Below are positions 43,575 through 54,561 of a DNA stretch of 64,000 nucleotides, piece by piece (the first letter of the stretch is position 1; each line of letters begins with the position of its first letter). The notes beneath the pieces are model-generated. The model made no database searches. It was not told the DNA's origin and worked only from the letters and a program-made list of their open reading frames with translations. Source of the stretch: Anniella stebbinsi (lineage: Eukaryota; Chordata; Lepidosauria; Squamata; Anniellidae); contig JARDYH010000002.1 in assembly GCA_029215795.1 (NCBI GenBank), forward strand, positions 364,896,973-364,960,972, read 5' to 3'. The translations under genes and the position numbers were made by a program.

Positions 43575-44690
43575 GAATCATAGTATCTTAGAATTGTTGA
43601 GTTTGAAGAAACCACAAGGGTCATCTAGTCCAACCTCTGCAATGTGCAGGAAAAAAAACAATGAAACCATCCCTGAGAAGTGACTGTCCAACCTCTTCTT
43701 AAAAAAGTGATGGAGAACTCACAACCTCCATAGGTAGACTGCTCCACTGTTGTACAGATCTTACAGTCAAGAAGTTTTTCCTTATATTTAATCAAAATCT
43801 AGGTAACTGTAACTTATACCCATTATTTCGGGTCCTGCTTCTGTGGCCATGGAAAATAGTGCTTGACCATCTTCCCTGTGGCATCCTGAACACTGTTGAC
43901 GTGTCTCCCCTCAGTCTCCTTTTCTCCAGACTGAACGTCCCAAGTTCCTTCATCCTGTCCTCATAGGGCATGTCCGCAAGTCCCTGTATCATCTTTGTTG
44001 CCCTCCTCTGAACCTGTTCTGACCTGTCGATGTCCTTCTGGAAATGTGGGGCCCACAATCGTACACAATACTCCAGGTGTGGCCTCACTAGTGCCGAGTA
44101 GAGAGGAATAATGACTTTGTGCGTCTTTGACACAATGGTTCTTCTAATACAGTCCAGAACTGTGTTAGCCCTTCTAGCGGCTATTTCGCATTGCCGACTC
44201 ATGTTCAGATTGCTGTCAATGACCACACCCAAATCCTTCTCCCCATCTTATATGTGTACCCTGCATTTTGATCCCTAAATGTAATACCTTACCTTTCTCC
44301 CTGTTAAAGGACATCTTGTTCCGCGCAGCTCAGTCTTCCAACCTATCCAAATCAGACTTCAGTCTCATTCTGTCCTCATGGGTGTTGTTGGCCAGACCTC
44401 CCAGTTTGGTGTCATCTGCAAATTTGATAAGAAGCCCATCAATCCGTCATCCAGGTCATTAATAAAAACGTTGAATGATGCTGGCCCCAAGACAGAGCCC
44501 TGTGGGACCCTGCTGGTTACTGCTCTCCAATTCGTAGAGGCATTAATGCCGACTCTCTGAGTGTGGTTAGCCAGTACTGTGGTGCCATCCAAGCCAAACT
44601 TTAGCAGCTTGTCTGTCAGTGAGAATGTCATGTGGAACCTTGTCAAAAGCTTTGCTGAATTGAGGCGATAGTTGAACTAGTTTCATCATA
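43575..44690 (-). mobile_element. CR1 LINE with end of reverse transcriptase, minus strand, frameshifted
   Basis: On the minus strand, [20 protein letters not shown] (about 44512-44453) is the palm region before the catalytic site. At 44432-44391, in a shifted frame, the text gives F-A-D-D-T-K-L-G-G, the catalytic FADD box. The frame ending at 43792 holds VRPHLEYCVRLWAPHF, VQRRATKMIQGLADMPYEDR and FSLEKRRLRGD, the CR1 C-terminus. The 3' UTR at 43575-43700 reads, on the + strand, TCATAGTATCTTAGAATTG and GGGTCATCTAGTCCAACCTC, as expected for a reversed CR1. At least one indel breaks the palm, so it is dead. Confidence 0.88.
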
Positions 44691-44739
44691 CAGCATAATG
44701 AATGCCCAGTATAGAGTCGTACAAGGATTTTGTTCTGTT

Positions 44740-45260
44740 AGCGAAGCATCCAAACATATCCTGCCTGCAATCCCGAAACATGAAGGCGAGCAGGAACGCA
44801 ATTCTCAGGAAATGTTCACAGTTCCCCAAACTTCGCATTCGTGTTCAAACGTGAACACTTGATGTGCATGCGCACCCACCCACCCCATCAGCATTTTTAT
44901 GCCTTATCTTGGGGGGGGGGGGGAAGTGTGCAGTTTGGATTGGAAAACACACACACACACACAACATCGTTTCAGTTGGAAAAAATTCACACTTTTAAAA
45001 ATGAGCATTTTCCCCCCAATCGAATAAAAAGACACTCACATTTAGGAACATGAACAAGGCGAATCAAGCTTCGGGGAGGAATTGGGTGAACCTCAATGAA
45101 TTTGAGCATCACATGTTCACCCATTCCCAGTTCTAATGAGGAATGCTGGAGAGTTTTGTTCATCCTGCATTTTTCAACGAACTGATCTAATTCACACATC
45201 CTGGAGTGTGAATTAGATCGGGATGCATGGATTCATTGGTTTGCACGCTTCTCAATTGTC
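44740..45260. mobile_element. hAT-like fragment related to 43090-43450
   Basis: GAGCAGGAACGCAATTCTC, then AT-rich text with TTCACACTTTTAAAAATGAG CATTTT and a right-end-like TTCACACATCC near 45190. It includes a G13 run and a CA run. The ends are ambiguous. Confidence 0.45.
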
Positions 45261-45524
45261 CAAAAATGTGTAATTTGGGAGGAAATGCATATTTTAAGGG
45301 GAGATGCATACAACTTAAATGAAAGTGTTAATGTGGGTTGTTGTTTTTAATTTTAAAATCGCAGAAAATGGGACATAATGGACTTAGAATTGAACACATG
45401 CTGCAGACTGGAATTTGTCCATCCGAAATTCAGCAAAGAATGCCTGACAGTTCGTAGTAGGTTTTCCATTCACTGTTCTTTCTAGCAGAAGTAGGGTGGC
45501 TTATCAGGGTTCTTCTTGATCATC

Positions 45525-45800
45525 CCAGAGTGCAGGACACGGGATAATGGGCTGAAGTTACAGGAAGCTAGATTCTGGCTAGAAATCAGGGAAAACTTTC
45601 TGACTATTAGAGCAGTACGACAATGGAACCCATGACCTAGGGAGGTGGTGGGCTCTCCCACGCTAGAGGTCATCAAAAGGCAGCTGGACAGCCATCTGTC
45701 AGGGATGCGTTAAGGTGGATTCCTGCATGAAGCAGGGGGTTGGACTAGATGGCCTTAGAGGCCCCTTCCAACTCTACCATTCTGTGATTCTATGCTTCAT
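45525..45800 (+). mobile_element. CR1 LINE 3' end
   Basis: CAGGACACGGGATAATGGGC, CAGGGAAAACTTTCTGACTA, CAGCTGGACAGCCATCTGTC, GGGTTGGACTAGATGGCC and an ending TACCATTCTGTGATTCTATG. It is the same subfamily as 53228-53495. Confidence 0.9.
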
Positions 45801-46089
45801 AGTATAGCGATAAAGTAATCTTGTCAGATGGCTGACAGCAGCCTAACAGTGCCATTTCCCTTTGGTCTCAACTGCACCATTGTGACATCTTAACTATTTT
45901 CTTTTCTGGAAGCTGCGAGAATGAGGACTCTGTTCCAATTGGATAGGCGCACATGCTGCACTCAGCAGCGGTATTTGATTCCGTTCACCTTCCACTCCCT
46001 GATATTCATCCTTGGGACTTTCACTGATTCTGTGAAATTGCTACTCCTGGCATCTGCTGGTGGCCTAATCCTGATGAGGATGGTGGGGA

Positions 46090-46690
46090 GTGTATAAAAT
46101 GCATATACCCTGCCCTTAATTTCAAAGTGATCACAGGGCGGGTCACAGTTAGCAATATGTATTTATTTAAAATAAAGTTTAGGCCACCTTTAAGGGTAGA
46201 ACCATCTCAATATGTCATTATAAAACCAATTCAATGCACAGCAACCAGTCAGTATCCTTCAAAACTTCTCCAGTCAACTATCTCGCTGTAATCCTATGGA
46301 ACTCCCTGCCTCTGGAAGTCAGGCAGGCACCAACTTTGTTTTCCTTCCGGTGCCTCCTAAAAATGTCATTGTTCCAGGAAGCCTTCCCTTAACGACCAAC
46401 CGCGGGTTTATTTTGTGCTTCGTTTCTTTTAAAAAACTACTTTTAATGTGTTTTTATTCTGTTTCTATTCTATTTTATTTTGTCCACCGCACTGAAATTC
46501 TGAATGGGGAGTGGTATATAAATATTGTAATTAAATAAACAATTCATAGGCCCACCCATCTAATCATCTGTTGGAAAAGGATTGTTTTCACCCGCCACCA
46601 AAAGCTGATCAATGTTGGTGCCAGTCTAACCTCCCGGGGGAGAGTCTTCCATAGCCAGTGTGCTACGACCAAGAAAGCCCTATTGCGAGT
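46090..46690 (-). mobile_element. L2-like 3' end (minus) split by a plus-strand L2-like copy
   Basis: The left part (46090-46270, ATATACCCTGCCCTTAATTT and CACAGGGCGGGTCACAGTT) and right part (46548-46690, CCTCCCGGGGGAGAGTCTTC CATAGCC) form one minus-strand L2-like tail. Between them (46271-46545) is a plus-strand copy with CTATGGAACTCCCTGCCTCT, TTCCAGGAAGCCTTCCCTTA and the tail GAGTGGTATATAAATATTGT, closely related to 10150-10490. Confidence 0.75.
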
Positions 46691-46694
46691 CTAG

Positions 46695-47092
46695 AAGCCC
46701 GGGATAACTGGGATAAGGACTCAGTTCATAGACAGCAAGATACAAGGAGAGGTATTCCTTCATGCACCATTTTCTATTATATGGAAATGCAGCGATTGAG
46801 AGGGAAGTTCTGGCAGCCACTGGGAACAGCGGAGAAATGTTCAAGGGGAAAGTTAATAGGAAAGGGGAGTAGAGGGATCCAGAAGACCAATGCTGTTGTC
46901 TCCATGAGTTTTTTTAAAAAACTTAAATGTAGTAAAACTGCAAGCTTCAACTGATGGATTAATGACTGCACTCTCCTTCATTAGAGGTTTTTAAGTTGAG
47001 GCTGGATATCCGCCTGTAGTAGTGGATTCCTTGCATCTACAGGGGGTTGGTTGAGGAGACCTTTGAACTCCCTTCCAACTCTATGATCAATC
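46695..47092 (+). mobile_element. CR1/L3-like LINE 3' end
   Basis: The end reads CACTCTCCTTCATTAGAGGT TTTTAAG, GAGGCTGGATATCCGCCTGT and CCCTTCCAACTCTATGATC, a CR1-clade ending different in detail from the other copies here. A palindromic MITE starts about 70 bp further on. Confidence 0.6.
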
Positions 47093-47160
47093 TGCCAAAA
47101 CTTCCATTGATTGACTGGTGGGGCTAATTTGAGATCATTTGGGCATTTTTAATCATAAGG

Positions 47161-47290
47161 TGAGCCTTCCCGAGTGTCCTGCAGATATGCTGGGCTACTA
47201 CCTTAATCATCCCCAGCCAGCATGACCATGAAGATGGTGGTGGTGGTGGCAGTTGTGGTCTACCACATCACCCAGTTGGGGAAGGCTGAC
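47161..47290. mobile_element. Palindromic MITE
   Basis: GAGCCTTCCCGAGTGTCCTG at the left and CACCCAGTTGGGGAAGGCTG at the right are inverted, with CCCCAGCCAGCATGACCATG in the middle and a short GGT run. Confidence 0.65.
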
Positions 47291-47294
47291 CTAG

Positions 47295-48070
47295 GCTGTA
47301 AATGAAGGGCCCACGTCCTTTTTCTTTGGGGGCTATTTTGGTGCCAGTATGTTCATTCTTTATGAGATCTATTCACCGCTTTTCAAGGTGTGTTCCAAAG
47401 CAGAGGAAAATAATTGTCATCGCTTGTTTGTCTTGAATAACCAGTGCATTTTCTTTTCCTTCCTCACACACCTTGTGGGTTCATCAAGAGTTAAAAAAAA
47501 ACCCTGATTTAATTTTTATTTTTTTTAAAAAAAAAATCCTCTGAGTTTGGGCTGCGGGCGATGTAGGTGAAACGGTGTGTTTTGGAGATGAATGTTCTTG
47601 CAAGAGGCAAGACAGAGCTTGCCGGGGAACATCTGCAACCAATCCGTTCTGTATGGGACGTGTTTGTGTCCCGGCGCTTGCTCAAACATGTTGCGGTGCG
47701 GCGGCGGCGGCAGCAACAGCAGCAAAAATGTCTAAATGGGGAAAAGAATGAGCTCAATCTTGGCTTAATAGCAGTGATTTTCTTTCAAAACCCCCAAGGA
47801 ACTGATTCTCTTAGTTTCTTTTTATAAGCAACCCCCCCCCCCCTAATATGGAGAGTTCGGGGTGCAGGTTGTTTTGAGGGTATGTGTGAAAAGTTCCCAA
47901 ATGAATTGCAGGTTTATATTTGCACACACACACACACAATCTGTATTTATTTATTTATTTATTTATTTGCATGGAAGTGAGATGGGGAAAAGTCAAAACG
48001 GGTTTAGGCGAAAAGGATACCTGGGTTCTATTCCTAATAGCATCCCCTGCATTGTCTCAGCAGGCATCGG
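47295..48070. other. Intronic sequence with simple repeats
   Basis: A-rich and C-rich runs, a CA run (47924-47938) and a TTTA run (47944-47970) are present. No exon is seen; the GGCGGCGGCGGCAGCAACAG stretch near 47700 is a short CpG-rich trinucleotide run. Confidence 0.45.
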
Positions 48071-48074
48071 AAAC

Positions 48075-48216
48075 ACGAAGGCCGGTTCTGCACCAAGCAG
48101 GATATGAAACATTGAAAACGGTTTGAAAACTGTATCTGGAGCATGTCCTGGGCCCCAACAGTTGTCACTACTCTTATAAACCGTTTTAAAGCAGCCGTCG
48201 TGTAGATCTCGCCTTA
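48075..48216. mobile_element. MITE, family A (CTGCACCAAGCAGG ... GTGTAGATC)
   Basis: The left end GAAGGCCGGTTCTGCACCAA and right end GTCGTGTAGATCTCGCCTTA mirror each other. The interior AACGGTTTGAAAACTG is mirrored by AAACCGTTTTAAAGCAG. A second copy is at 59451-59592 with the same layout. Confidence 0.7.
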
Positions 48217-48219
48217 GTC

Positions 48220-49100
48220 TGATGCCCAGTAACACTTTGCCAATGCGAGTAGCTCACGCCCGTCTAGTGATGCAGGCTTGGTATGTGTTGTAGCCACCTC
48301 TTGACTCAGAAACGGCGTAGTCCAGGAAGATGGGCTAGTGCAGCCGCCGCTCGTTCCTTGGGTCAGTCCAGGCGTCATCCCGCTCAGAGTTTGCTAAAGG
48401 GTTCAGAAGAGGTTCCACTGCCTACAGCATGGTATTGTGTGGTCCCCCCATTCCTTTCCAACAGGACATACCGTTCTTGAACGAGTGCGCCATGCGTGAC
48501 CCTCAGCTTATTTTCGAGTCTCTTTTCCACCCTCTCTCCTCAAAGATAAGGCCCCTAAAGCCCCCTTTTCCTGAATTTAGAAAGAGAACTCCATTTGATA
48601 GGTCTACAGTAGCTTCATCAGAATAGTTTTGTCTGCATTCTCGGCGTGGACTCTCCGTTCCAGTCCTGCTATAGTTCTTGGGCAAGTGCAGCTTCGACTT
48701 TGGCTCTGTTCACATGATCACGGAGGAAGGAAGGGTAAAGTATCCATGGAACGGGAAGAGGTAGGAGAACCATGACACATGGTTTATATACCCCCTTGCC
48801 ACTCCGAGGGTACTTTCATGGTCTCCTGCCACTGCGCCCATGTATCCCAGCGGACGCTGCAGCACGAATCAAGCCGTGGCAGACTCCCCGGACACCCAGT
48901 GGGCTGTGCAACCATAGAAAATGGCGTCACTAGTAAAAGCATCGCTGGAAATGGCAGTCGCTCAGCCGATGGACTCTATGGTTGCCGCCATTTTAAAAAA
49001 ATATTATTATTTTGCTTTTTTCCCCTGGAATGAGGCCAAAACCCCATGGAGGTCCTCCAGTCGACCCAGAAGGTGTGTAGCGGGCGTGGGTACTTGACCC
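48220..49100. other. Intronic sequence, no gene seen
   Basis: No exon or defined transposon recognised. Confidence 0.4.
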
Positions 49101-49104
49101 ATTG

Positions 49105-49240
49105 TGGTGGGGGGGGGACACCTGCCACACGCAACACGCTAACCACTGTGGATCGTGTTTTTTGAGCAATCCATGGCGAGTTGACATGTCGTCTGAACAG
49201 GCGCTTTTTGTAACGCGTGAAACACGTTACAAAAAGCCAC
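49105..49240. mobile_element. hAT-like fragment ending beside a perfect hairpin
   Basis: CACGCAACACGCTAACCACT and GTTGACATGTCGTCTGAACA belong to the GTCTGAACAGG family also seen at 34575. Directly after, GCTTTTTGTAAC (49203-49214) and GTTACAAAAAGC (49226-49237) form a perfect 12-bp stem with an 11-base loop. Confidence 0.5.
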
Positions 49241-49244
49241 GGGG

Positions 49245-50080
49245 AAGTTTCCGTTTAGCCACAGAAACGTTGAGATTTGCTCTTCCTTCCCAGTCCAAAG
49301 CGTTTCGATGTGGTGTTGAGATTGGATGTTGTACAAACATCACCAGGCAGGCTCTGTGGATTTCTCGGCTGCCATAGATCTGTCTGTGAGACAAGCTAGA
49401 AGGAGGAGTGCCCACGTAGTGCAGCTGGAATAACCTTCACACCTTTGGGTCGAACTGACCTGCTCCTCAGGCTGTTAAATGTTGTTGTTCCGCAAAGTAC
49501 TGCTTAACCTGTGCAGGAGTGTGTTGAACTGTTTGTTTGCTTGTCTACCAACCCTGTTACACAACCTTTTACCACCACCTGCACCTCAACCATGGCTGTG
49601 TTGTGATGTGGCTGCCTTGAGCAATTGAGCTTCCTATCGCGCAAGAAATCTTTGTTGATTGGGGTCCCAAAAATGGGCAGGTTCTCTTTTACTGAGAGAA
49701 CCCTTTAAAATAATGTTAAAGTGATAGATGTCTTGAGCAAGAAATCCTCCACTGGATCTGCTAAAATTATAGGGTTGGTTTCTTCTTTTTATTTTTCTTC
49801 CTGCTCTGTGTGTGTGTGTGTGTGTGTTTGTGTGTCTGCGTGCACTTAAATCTCCTACTGCCCATCCCCGGTGTCTCCACCCTCCTAGAATTTGCACATT
49901 AAACCTCTCCGTTCTTAACGAGATCGAGATTCCCTTCCCAACAAAAGCTTTAAATAACCACCACTACCCCTTCCATCTCTTATTAGGATTTCTTTCTCAG
50001 TGAACTTAATCAGTGCAATGCATAGTGCTGAACTTAGTCATATTTTCTTTAATGGGGGATGCTGTAATTGTTTTCATATT
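49245..50080. other. Intronic sequence with a TG microsatellite
   Basis: A TG run lies at 49808-49826. No exon or defined transposon is otherwise seen. Confidence 0.4.
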
Positions 50081-50087
50081 TCTCATC

Positions 50088-50600
50088 CTAGTTCAAAATA
50101 TGGCAGCCAGGTTGGTCACCGGTACACCTAGGGGTGATCATATCACACCAATTTTAAAATCTCTTCACTGGCTGCCAATTACATTCTGGGCGAAGTACAA
50201 AGTGTTGGTTATTACCTTTAAAGCTCTACATGGTTTGGGTCCAGGTTACCTGCAGGATCGCCTTATCCCATACAATCCGCCCTGCATGCTCAGGTCCTCT
50301 GGGAAGAATTTACTACTGTCAGGGAAAACTAGGTTGACAGGTATTACCCAGAGGACCTTCTCTTCTGCTGCTCCCAGACTGTGGAACGACCTGCCGGAGG
50401 AGAGTCGTCAACTTAACAGTCTTTTCAAATTTAAGAAAGCTATAAAGACTCATCTCTTCCATCAGGCATATCCAGTGGAATTTTAGGATGTTTTTAGGAT
50501 GTTTTATTGCTATTATAATAGTGTGTACCATGTTTTTAATCAGTTTTATGTATTTTATCATATTTTATATTTACTGTTGCTCCCTGCCCCGATATTGTTA
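50088..50600 (+). mobile_element. L2-like LINE, 5'-truncated, C-terminal ORF2 and 3' UTR
   Basis: The frame from about 50088 to 50486 carries QNMAARLVTGTPRGDHITPI, LHWLPITFWAKYKVLVITFK, HGLGPGYLQDRLIPY and PRLWNDLPEESRQLNSLFKF, nearly the same as 40826-41812 but starting later. It lacks the usual TTA tail; the end is around 50600. Confidence 0.9.
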
Positions 50601-50604
50601 TTAT

Positions 50605-51135
50605 CCTCCCTCCAAGGTCCTCCACACCCCATTTAATCTTCCCTTAATCTCAGTCGGGCAGGTTAACTAGGATGAGGGAGAATGGCTGGCCTCAACACAC
50701 CCAGTAGTATAGATGGCTTGTTAAGGATTTGAACTCAGTTGAAGTCTGCAGCTCTCTGAATTTACCTCTCCAAAATGTAGTGTCTAGTTAGTATAGGCCC
50801 CCATATAAATGTTAGAATAATATTGAAGTTGCACATTCAGATGGGTTGTCTGGTCTGGTGTGTGAGAGGAGAAAGGATGGGTTAATGTGCAAGATGCATA
50901 ATTATGTCATTTATTCATGCACAGGGTAGAAATGATTCAAATCTGCTTGGGAATCATTTGAGATGCCTCTGCTTTCAATCTGAGGACACGATGTTCAGTT
51001 AAGGCAACAAGGAGCATTAATGTACAAGCGATGTGTAACAATGATTCAGATTTTCATTGTGTTTCTGCTTATGCAGGTGTGTGCCCCAGATGTGCTGAGT
51101 CAATGGCTCAACTCGGACGACACAATAGTCAATGG
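50605..51135. other. Intronic sequence, no gene seen
   Basis: No exon or defined repeat is recognised. Confidence 0.4.
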
Positions 51136-51143
51136 TGGGTTGA

Positions 51144-51164
51144 CTAACCCTAACCCTAACCCTA
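51144..51164. repeat. Short interstitial telomere-type repeat, (CCCTAA) x 3.5
   Basis: CTAACCCTAACCCTAACCCTA is a perfect run of the vertebrate telomere repeat, C-rich on the + strand (written here in two parts in effect: CTAACCC then TAACCCTAACCCTA). It follows GTCAATGGTGGGTTGA and is followed by GGGGATACTCC. Confidence 0.9.
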
Positions 51165-51235
51165 GGGGATACTCCCCACACAACATGGTAATAAATAATC
51201 AACTGTGGTGTGGATGAGGATCAGCGCTGAGTTGA

Positions 51236-51312
51236 CTATTATTATTATTATTATATTATTATTATTATTATTATTATTATTTACATTTATATACCGCCCC
51301 ATAGCGCTGATC
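51236..51312 (-). mobile_element. Short L2-like tail with (TTA)n, minus strand
   Basis: A TTA array (51236-51282) is followed by TTACATTTATATACCGCCCC ATAGC, the reverse complement of the L2-like 3' end. Confidence 0.8.
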
Positions 51313-51314
51313 CA

Positions 51315-51657
51315 TAGCGACAGTCTGACTCAGGAGAGAAGTAGCATCCATATGGAGGCTTATTTTTAAATTAGTACATTTGGAATAGAGAAAGGGTTAA
51401 AAAAGGCCTAATAAAGCAGCAAGGAAACTCAGAGGCTGTGTGTACTAAAACAGGAGACCTGGAAGAGGGTTTGAAATCCTCCCATTAGCAAATAGAAATG
51501 AGTTCCTGTCCTGTTTAGGAAACTTGGCATGGAATTGCCCAGCACCTAACACTGCTGTAAGATGGATCGCACAAGCCTGACATCTGAACTGCATGGCTTG
51601 CTAGCGCAGCTGTATAAGCCTCCCTGGGTATTGGTCCATCAGTGATGAGAACATGAG

Positions 51658-51690
<33 letters not shown>

Positions 51691-51889
51691 TTTGTAGTGT
51701 GTGAGAGAGGAAGGATTTGTATTACTTGCATAAATGTCAGGACCCCTGACAAATGGTACCGTCAGTTTCCAGGAGAACAGTTTTGGAAGCCACCTAGAGG
51801 GCTTTGGTTATTGGGAGGTATAGAAATGCAATAAATAAATAAATTAGAGCAGGGTAATGTTGGTAGCCAAGGCATTGCCAGAGCTAGTG

Positions 51890-51934
<45 letters not shown>

Positions 51935-52040
51935 TGTCCGAAGTAACCCACATGGAATCCCAGAGTATCTAGTTGGCCCTTGGAGTATTGAACAAAACTC
52001 ACCACTTGGCATGAAGTTGTGATGTTGTGGAGTCTCCTCA
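51315..52040. other. Intronic sequence with simple repeats and an L2-like tail
   Basis: A CAT/ATC run lies at 51658-51690, a plus-strand L2-like tail at 51780-51845 (AGCCACCTAGAGGGCTTTGG, TTGGGAGGTATAGAAATGC) and a CT dinucleotide array at 51892-51931. No gene is seen. Confidence 0.6.
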
Positions 52041-52043
52041 ACA

Positions 52044-52220
52044 GGGCCATAGCTCAGTGGTAGAGCAACTCCTTTTTGTGCAGAAGGTCCCAGGTTCAGT
52101 CACCGGCATCTCCAGGTTGGATGGGGGAAAAGTCATGTCTGAAACCCTCGAGAGCTGTTCTGCTACCAGTCAATGCAGTATTGAGCTAGGTTGACCGATG
52201 GCTTGACGTGGGGCTTCCAG
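52044..52220 (+). mobile_element. tRNA-derived SINE
   Basis: The head GGGCCATAGCTCAGTGGTAG AGCAACTCC (A box) and CAGAAGGTCCCAGGTTCAGT (B box) look like a degraded tRNA gene. The body contains CATCTCCAGGTTGG and CTGAAACCCTCGAGAGCTG, and the tail ATTGAGCTAGGTTGACCGAT. The tRNA-like part lacks a normal anticodon stem, so it is a retroposon and not a tRNA gene. Confidence 0.85.
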
Positions 52221-52224
52221 TGTT

Positions 52225-53220
52225 CTGGGAAGGATCAAGTAGTAGGTGACGTGCCTGAAGCACTGGAGAACCATGGCCAGATGGACCAGTGGTGTGACGT
52301 GCGTTGGAGCAAAGGCAGGGGGACCTGCAGCGTGTGCAGTAAAGGTCTCGTGGTGATTTTTTTTAGATGTTATGGGGAGGAAGGAGGAGGAACTTGAAAT
52401 TGGGGTGCTGTTTCCAGTCATTTCGTCTTGTGGAGAGGACCCGAGGTGGCCAGTTTGTGCTCCCCCTCATGCAGTCCTCCTTCCCAGCGCTGTGCCAGTT
52501 GTATAAGGTGCAGTGTGGGTTGGAGGTTCTGCAGAAGGCTTTGTGTCTTTCCATCAGCACTTGGGCCACGTATGGGATTGCAGAGGGTTGTGGCCTCTCC
52601 TTGTGGAGGTGTTGTGTTGGATTCCTCATGCCTTGCAGCCAAAACAACGTGAACAACCGGGTGGGTTGAGGGAGAGGAAGAACCAACATCAACCAAGATT
52701 TGAAAGCCGGAGGGATGCCGATAACCATCCCTAACCATAGCACATAATTTGGGAGGGGCTTAATTGGAAAATCAGATTAGGTTGTGTGTTCAGGAGGGAG
52801 TGGCTGTCCCACCCCCGTAGCTGCAGTTCATTGGAAAGGGCCAGTTTTTACTTTGAAATTGTTGGTTATGGACTTGTGCCTATTCTTCATGACAGCCCAA
52901 CCCCAGAAAGAACACCGCATGTCCACGTGACGTCTCTGATTTGCACAGGGAATTGAGACAGGAGTTGCAGTCGAGTCAACAAAACATTTGAAGACACACA
53001 GTTGATGTCAGTCGGCTGAAAAGTTCCTTTAGCTACAGCCCATCTGCTGCCTGCCTGCCTTCACAACCCCTCATTGGTTACACTGCTGTCATGTCATGGG
53101 ATCTTCCCATAAAGCATAGGGGCGTGGGGAGCTGCATGTCCTTGGCAGGAAAGGGAAACAGGAAAAAATTCTGTGAAGGTTGAAGAGTTGGAAATTGAAG
53201 TGGGGAGGAAGTCCAAGAGG
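52225..53220. other. Intronic sequence, no gene seen
   Basis: A second scrap of SINE tail may lie at 52275-52310 (GGCCAGATGGACCAGTGGTG). The several overlapping open frames around 52360-52745 on both strands have no recognisable domain. Confidence 0.4.
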
Positions 53221-53227
53221 CAACAGG

Positions 53228-53495
53228 GGTGGAGTGCAGGACACGGAATAATGGGCTCAAGTGACAGGAAGCCAGATTCCGGCTGAACGTCAGGAAAAAC
53301 TTCCTGATTGTTAGAGCAGTATGACCATGGAACCAATGACCTAGGGAGGTTGTGGGCTCTCCTACTCTAGAGGCCTTCAAGAGGCAGCTGGACAACCATC
53401 TGTCAGGGATGGTTTAAGGTGGATTCCTACATTGAGCAAGGGGGTTGGACTCGATGGCCTCATGGGCCCCTTCCAACTCTGCCATTCTATGAGAA
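53228..53495 (+). mobile_element. CR1 LINE 3' end
   Basis: GGAGTGCAGGACACGGAATA, GTCAGGAAAAACTTCCTGAT, CAGCTGGACAACCATCTGTC, GGGTTGGACTCGATGGCC and TTCCAACTCTGCCATTCTAT G; the same subfamily as 45525-45800. Confidence 0.9.
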
Positions 53496-53499
53496 ACGA

Positions 53500-54178
53500 A
53501 GTCCCGAGCCAAGGGTGTGGAAGGGGATGGGGCTGCAGACAAGGCCTATGGGTGGGATGGGTCTATTTGGGATGGACAAGTGCACCTCAGGGACTACAGA
53601 AGCGAAGGAGACAGAGGCAAAGAGGAGATGTGGCTGTGTCCCTAGGGGTCAGCCCAAATTTCTCCACAGATAATTTTCTGACTATACTTTTTTATATTTT
53701 TGTCTTTGAGCCTCTCCTGTATGCTGGAGAATTCCTGTCTTCCCTTGAAGAACATTCAGCAAAATGGCCTCCCCAGTTTCACCATCCGTGCATAGGGTCG
53801 AGTATTTCAGGTGCAACAGTGGATCCATTTTTTACTGTTTCATGATGTTTTAAGACGGTTCCAAGGAGCCGTGCATTTGGGGCCCTGCGCCTCCCAGTCC
53901 CCTAACCTCTCAGCCAGTTGCTTCTTTTCATGAACTAACAGCAGGGTTTCATTCAGTGTTAAATGAGCCAGACGTCCTTACCATATCATTTTCTTCTTCC
54001 TGCCCGCAAAGTACTGGAGAATTCCACCTTACCCAAGGAAGTAAAATCTTCTCCTCCCCCCACAACCCCACATTTTGCCACCCACAAATAATGTGAAGAC
54101 TTTTGTGATGTCCTAGTTGTGTGAAAATCATGTATTTGAAATGAGTCACCAACTGTTTTTTTGGTGGGGGGGGCAGAA
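53500..54178. other. Intronic sequence, no gene seen
   Basis: No exon or repeat is recognised. Confidence 0.4.
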
Positions 54179-54180
54179 TT

Positions 54181-54181
<1 letters not shown>

Positions 54182-54223
<42 letters not shown>

Positions 54224-54540
54224 TCTTTATTTACATCCCGCCTTTTGCTCAATGCTGGGCCTCAAGGCGGCATTACAAAATTAAAACATATACCATTAAA
54301 AGCTATAAATAAGAGTTAAAAATAAATTAAATAGGTTTCAGTATTAAAACATTTAAACATTTAAAATACATATTAAAATTTAAAAAATAAAAGTCTTAAA
54401 ACATAGATGGAGGTCCACATTATTCTCCAAAGGCTTGCCGGAATATGAAAGTTTTTGTGTGCCTTCGGAAACACATCAAGGAGGGAGCCAGTCTAGCTTC
54501 CCTGGGAAGGGAGTTCCAGAGCACTGGAACTACGTATAAA
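54182..54540 (-). mobile_element. L2-like LINE 3' end, minus strand, with (AAT)n tail
   Basis: An AAT array (54182-54222) is followed by TTTATTTACATCCCGCCTTT TGCTC, GCTGGGCCTCAAGGCGGC and GTCTAGCTTCCCTGGGAAGG GAGTTCCAGAGC, the same order as 36452-36805. Confidence 0.85.
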
Positions 54541-54561
54541 TGCAACTTACTAGTTCTTTGG

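Noticed and set aside
52044..52130. A tRNA gene suggested by A-box and B-box text
   Set aside because: It continues into a SINE body and tail, and similar degraded heads occur at 57055 and, reversed, at 7935; it lacks a proper anticodon arm.
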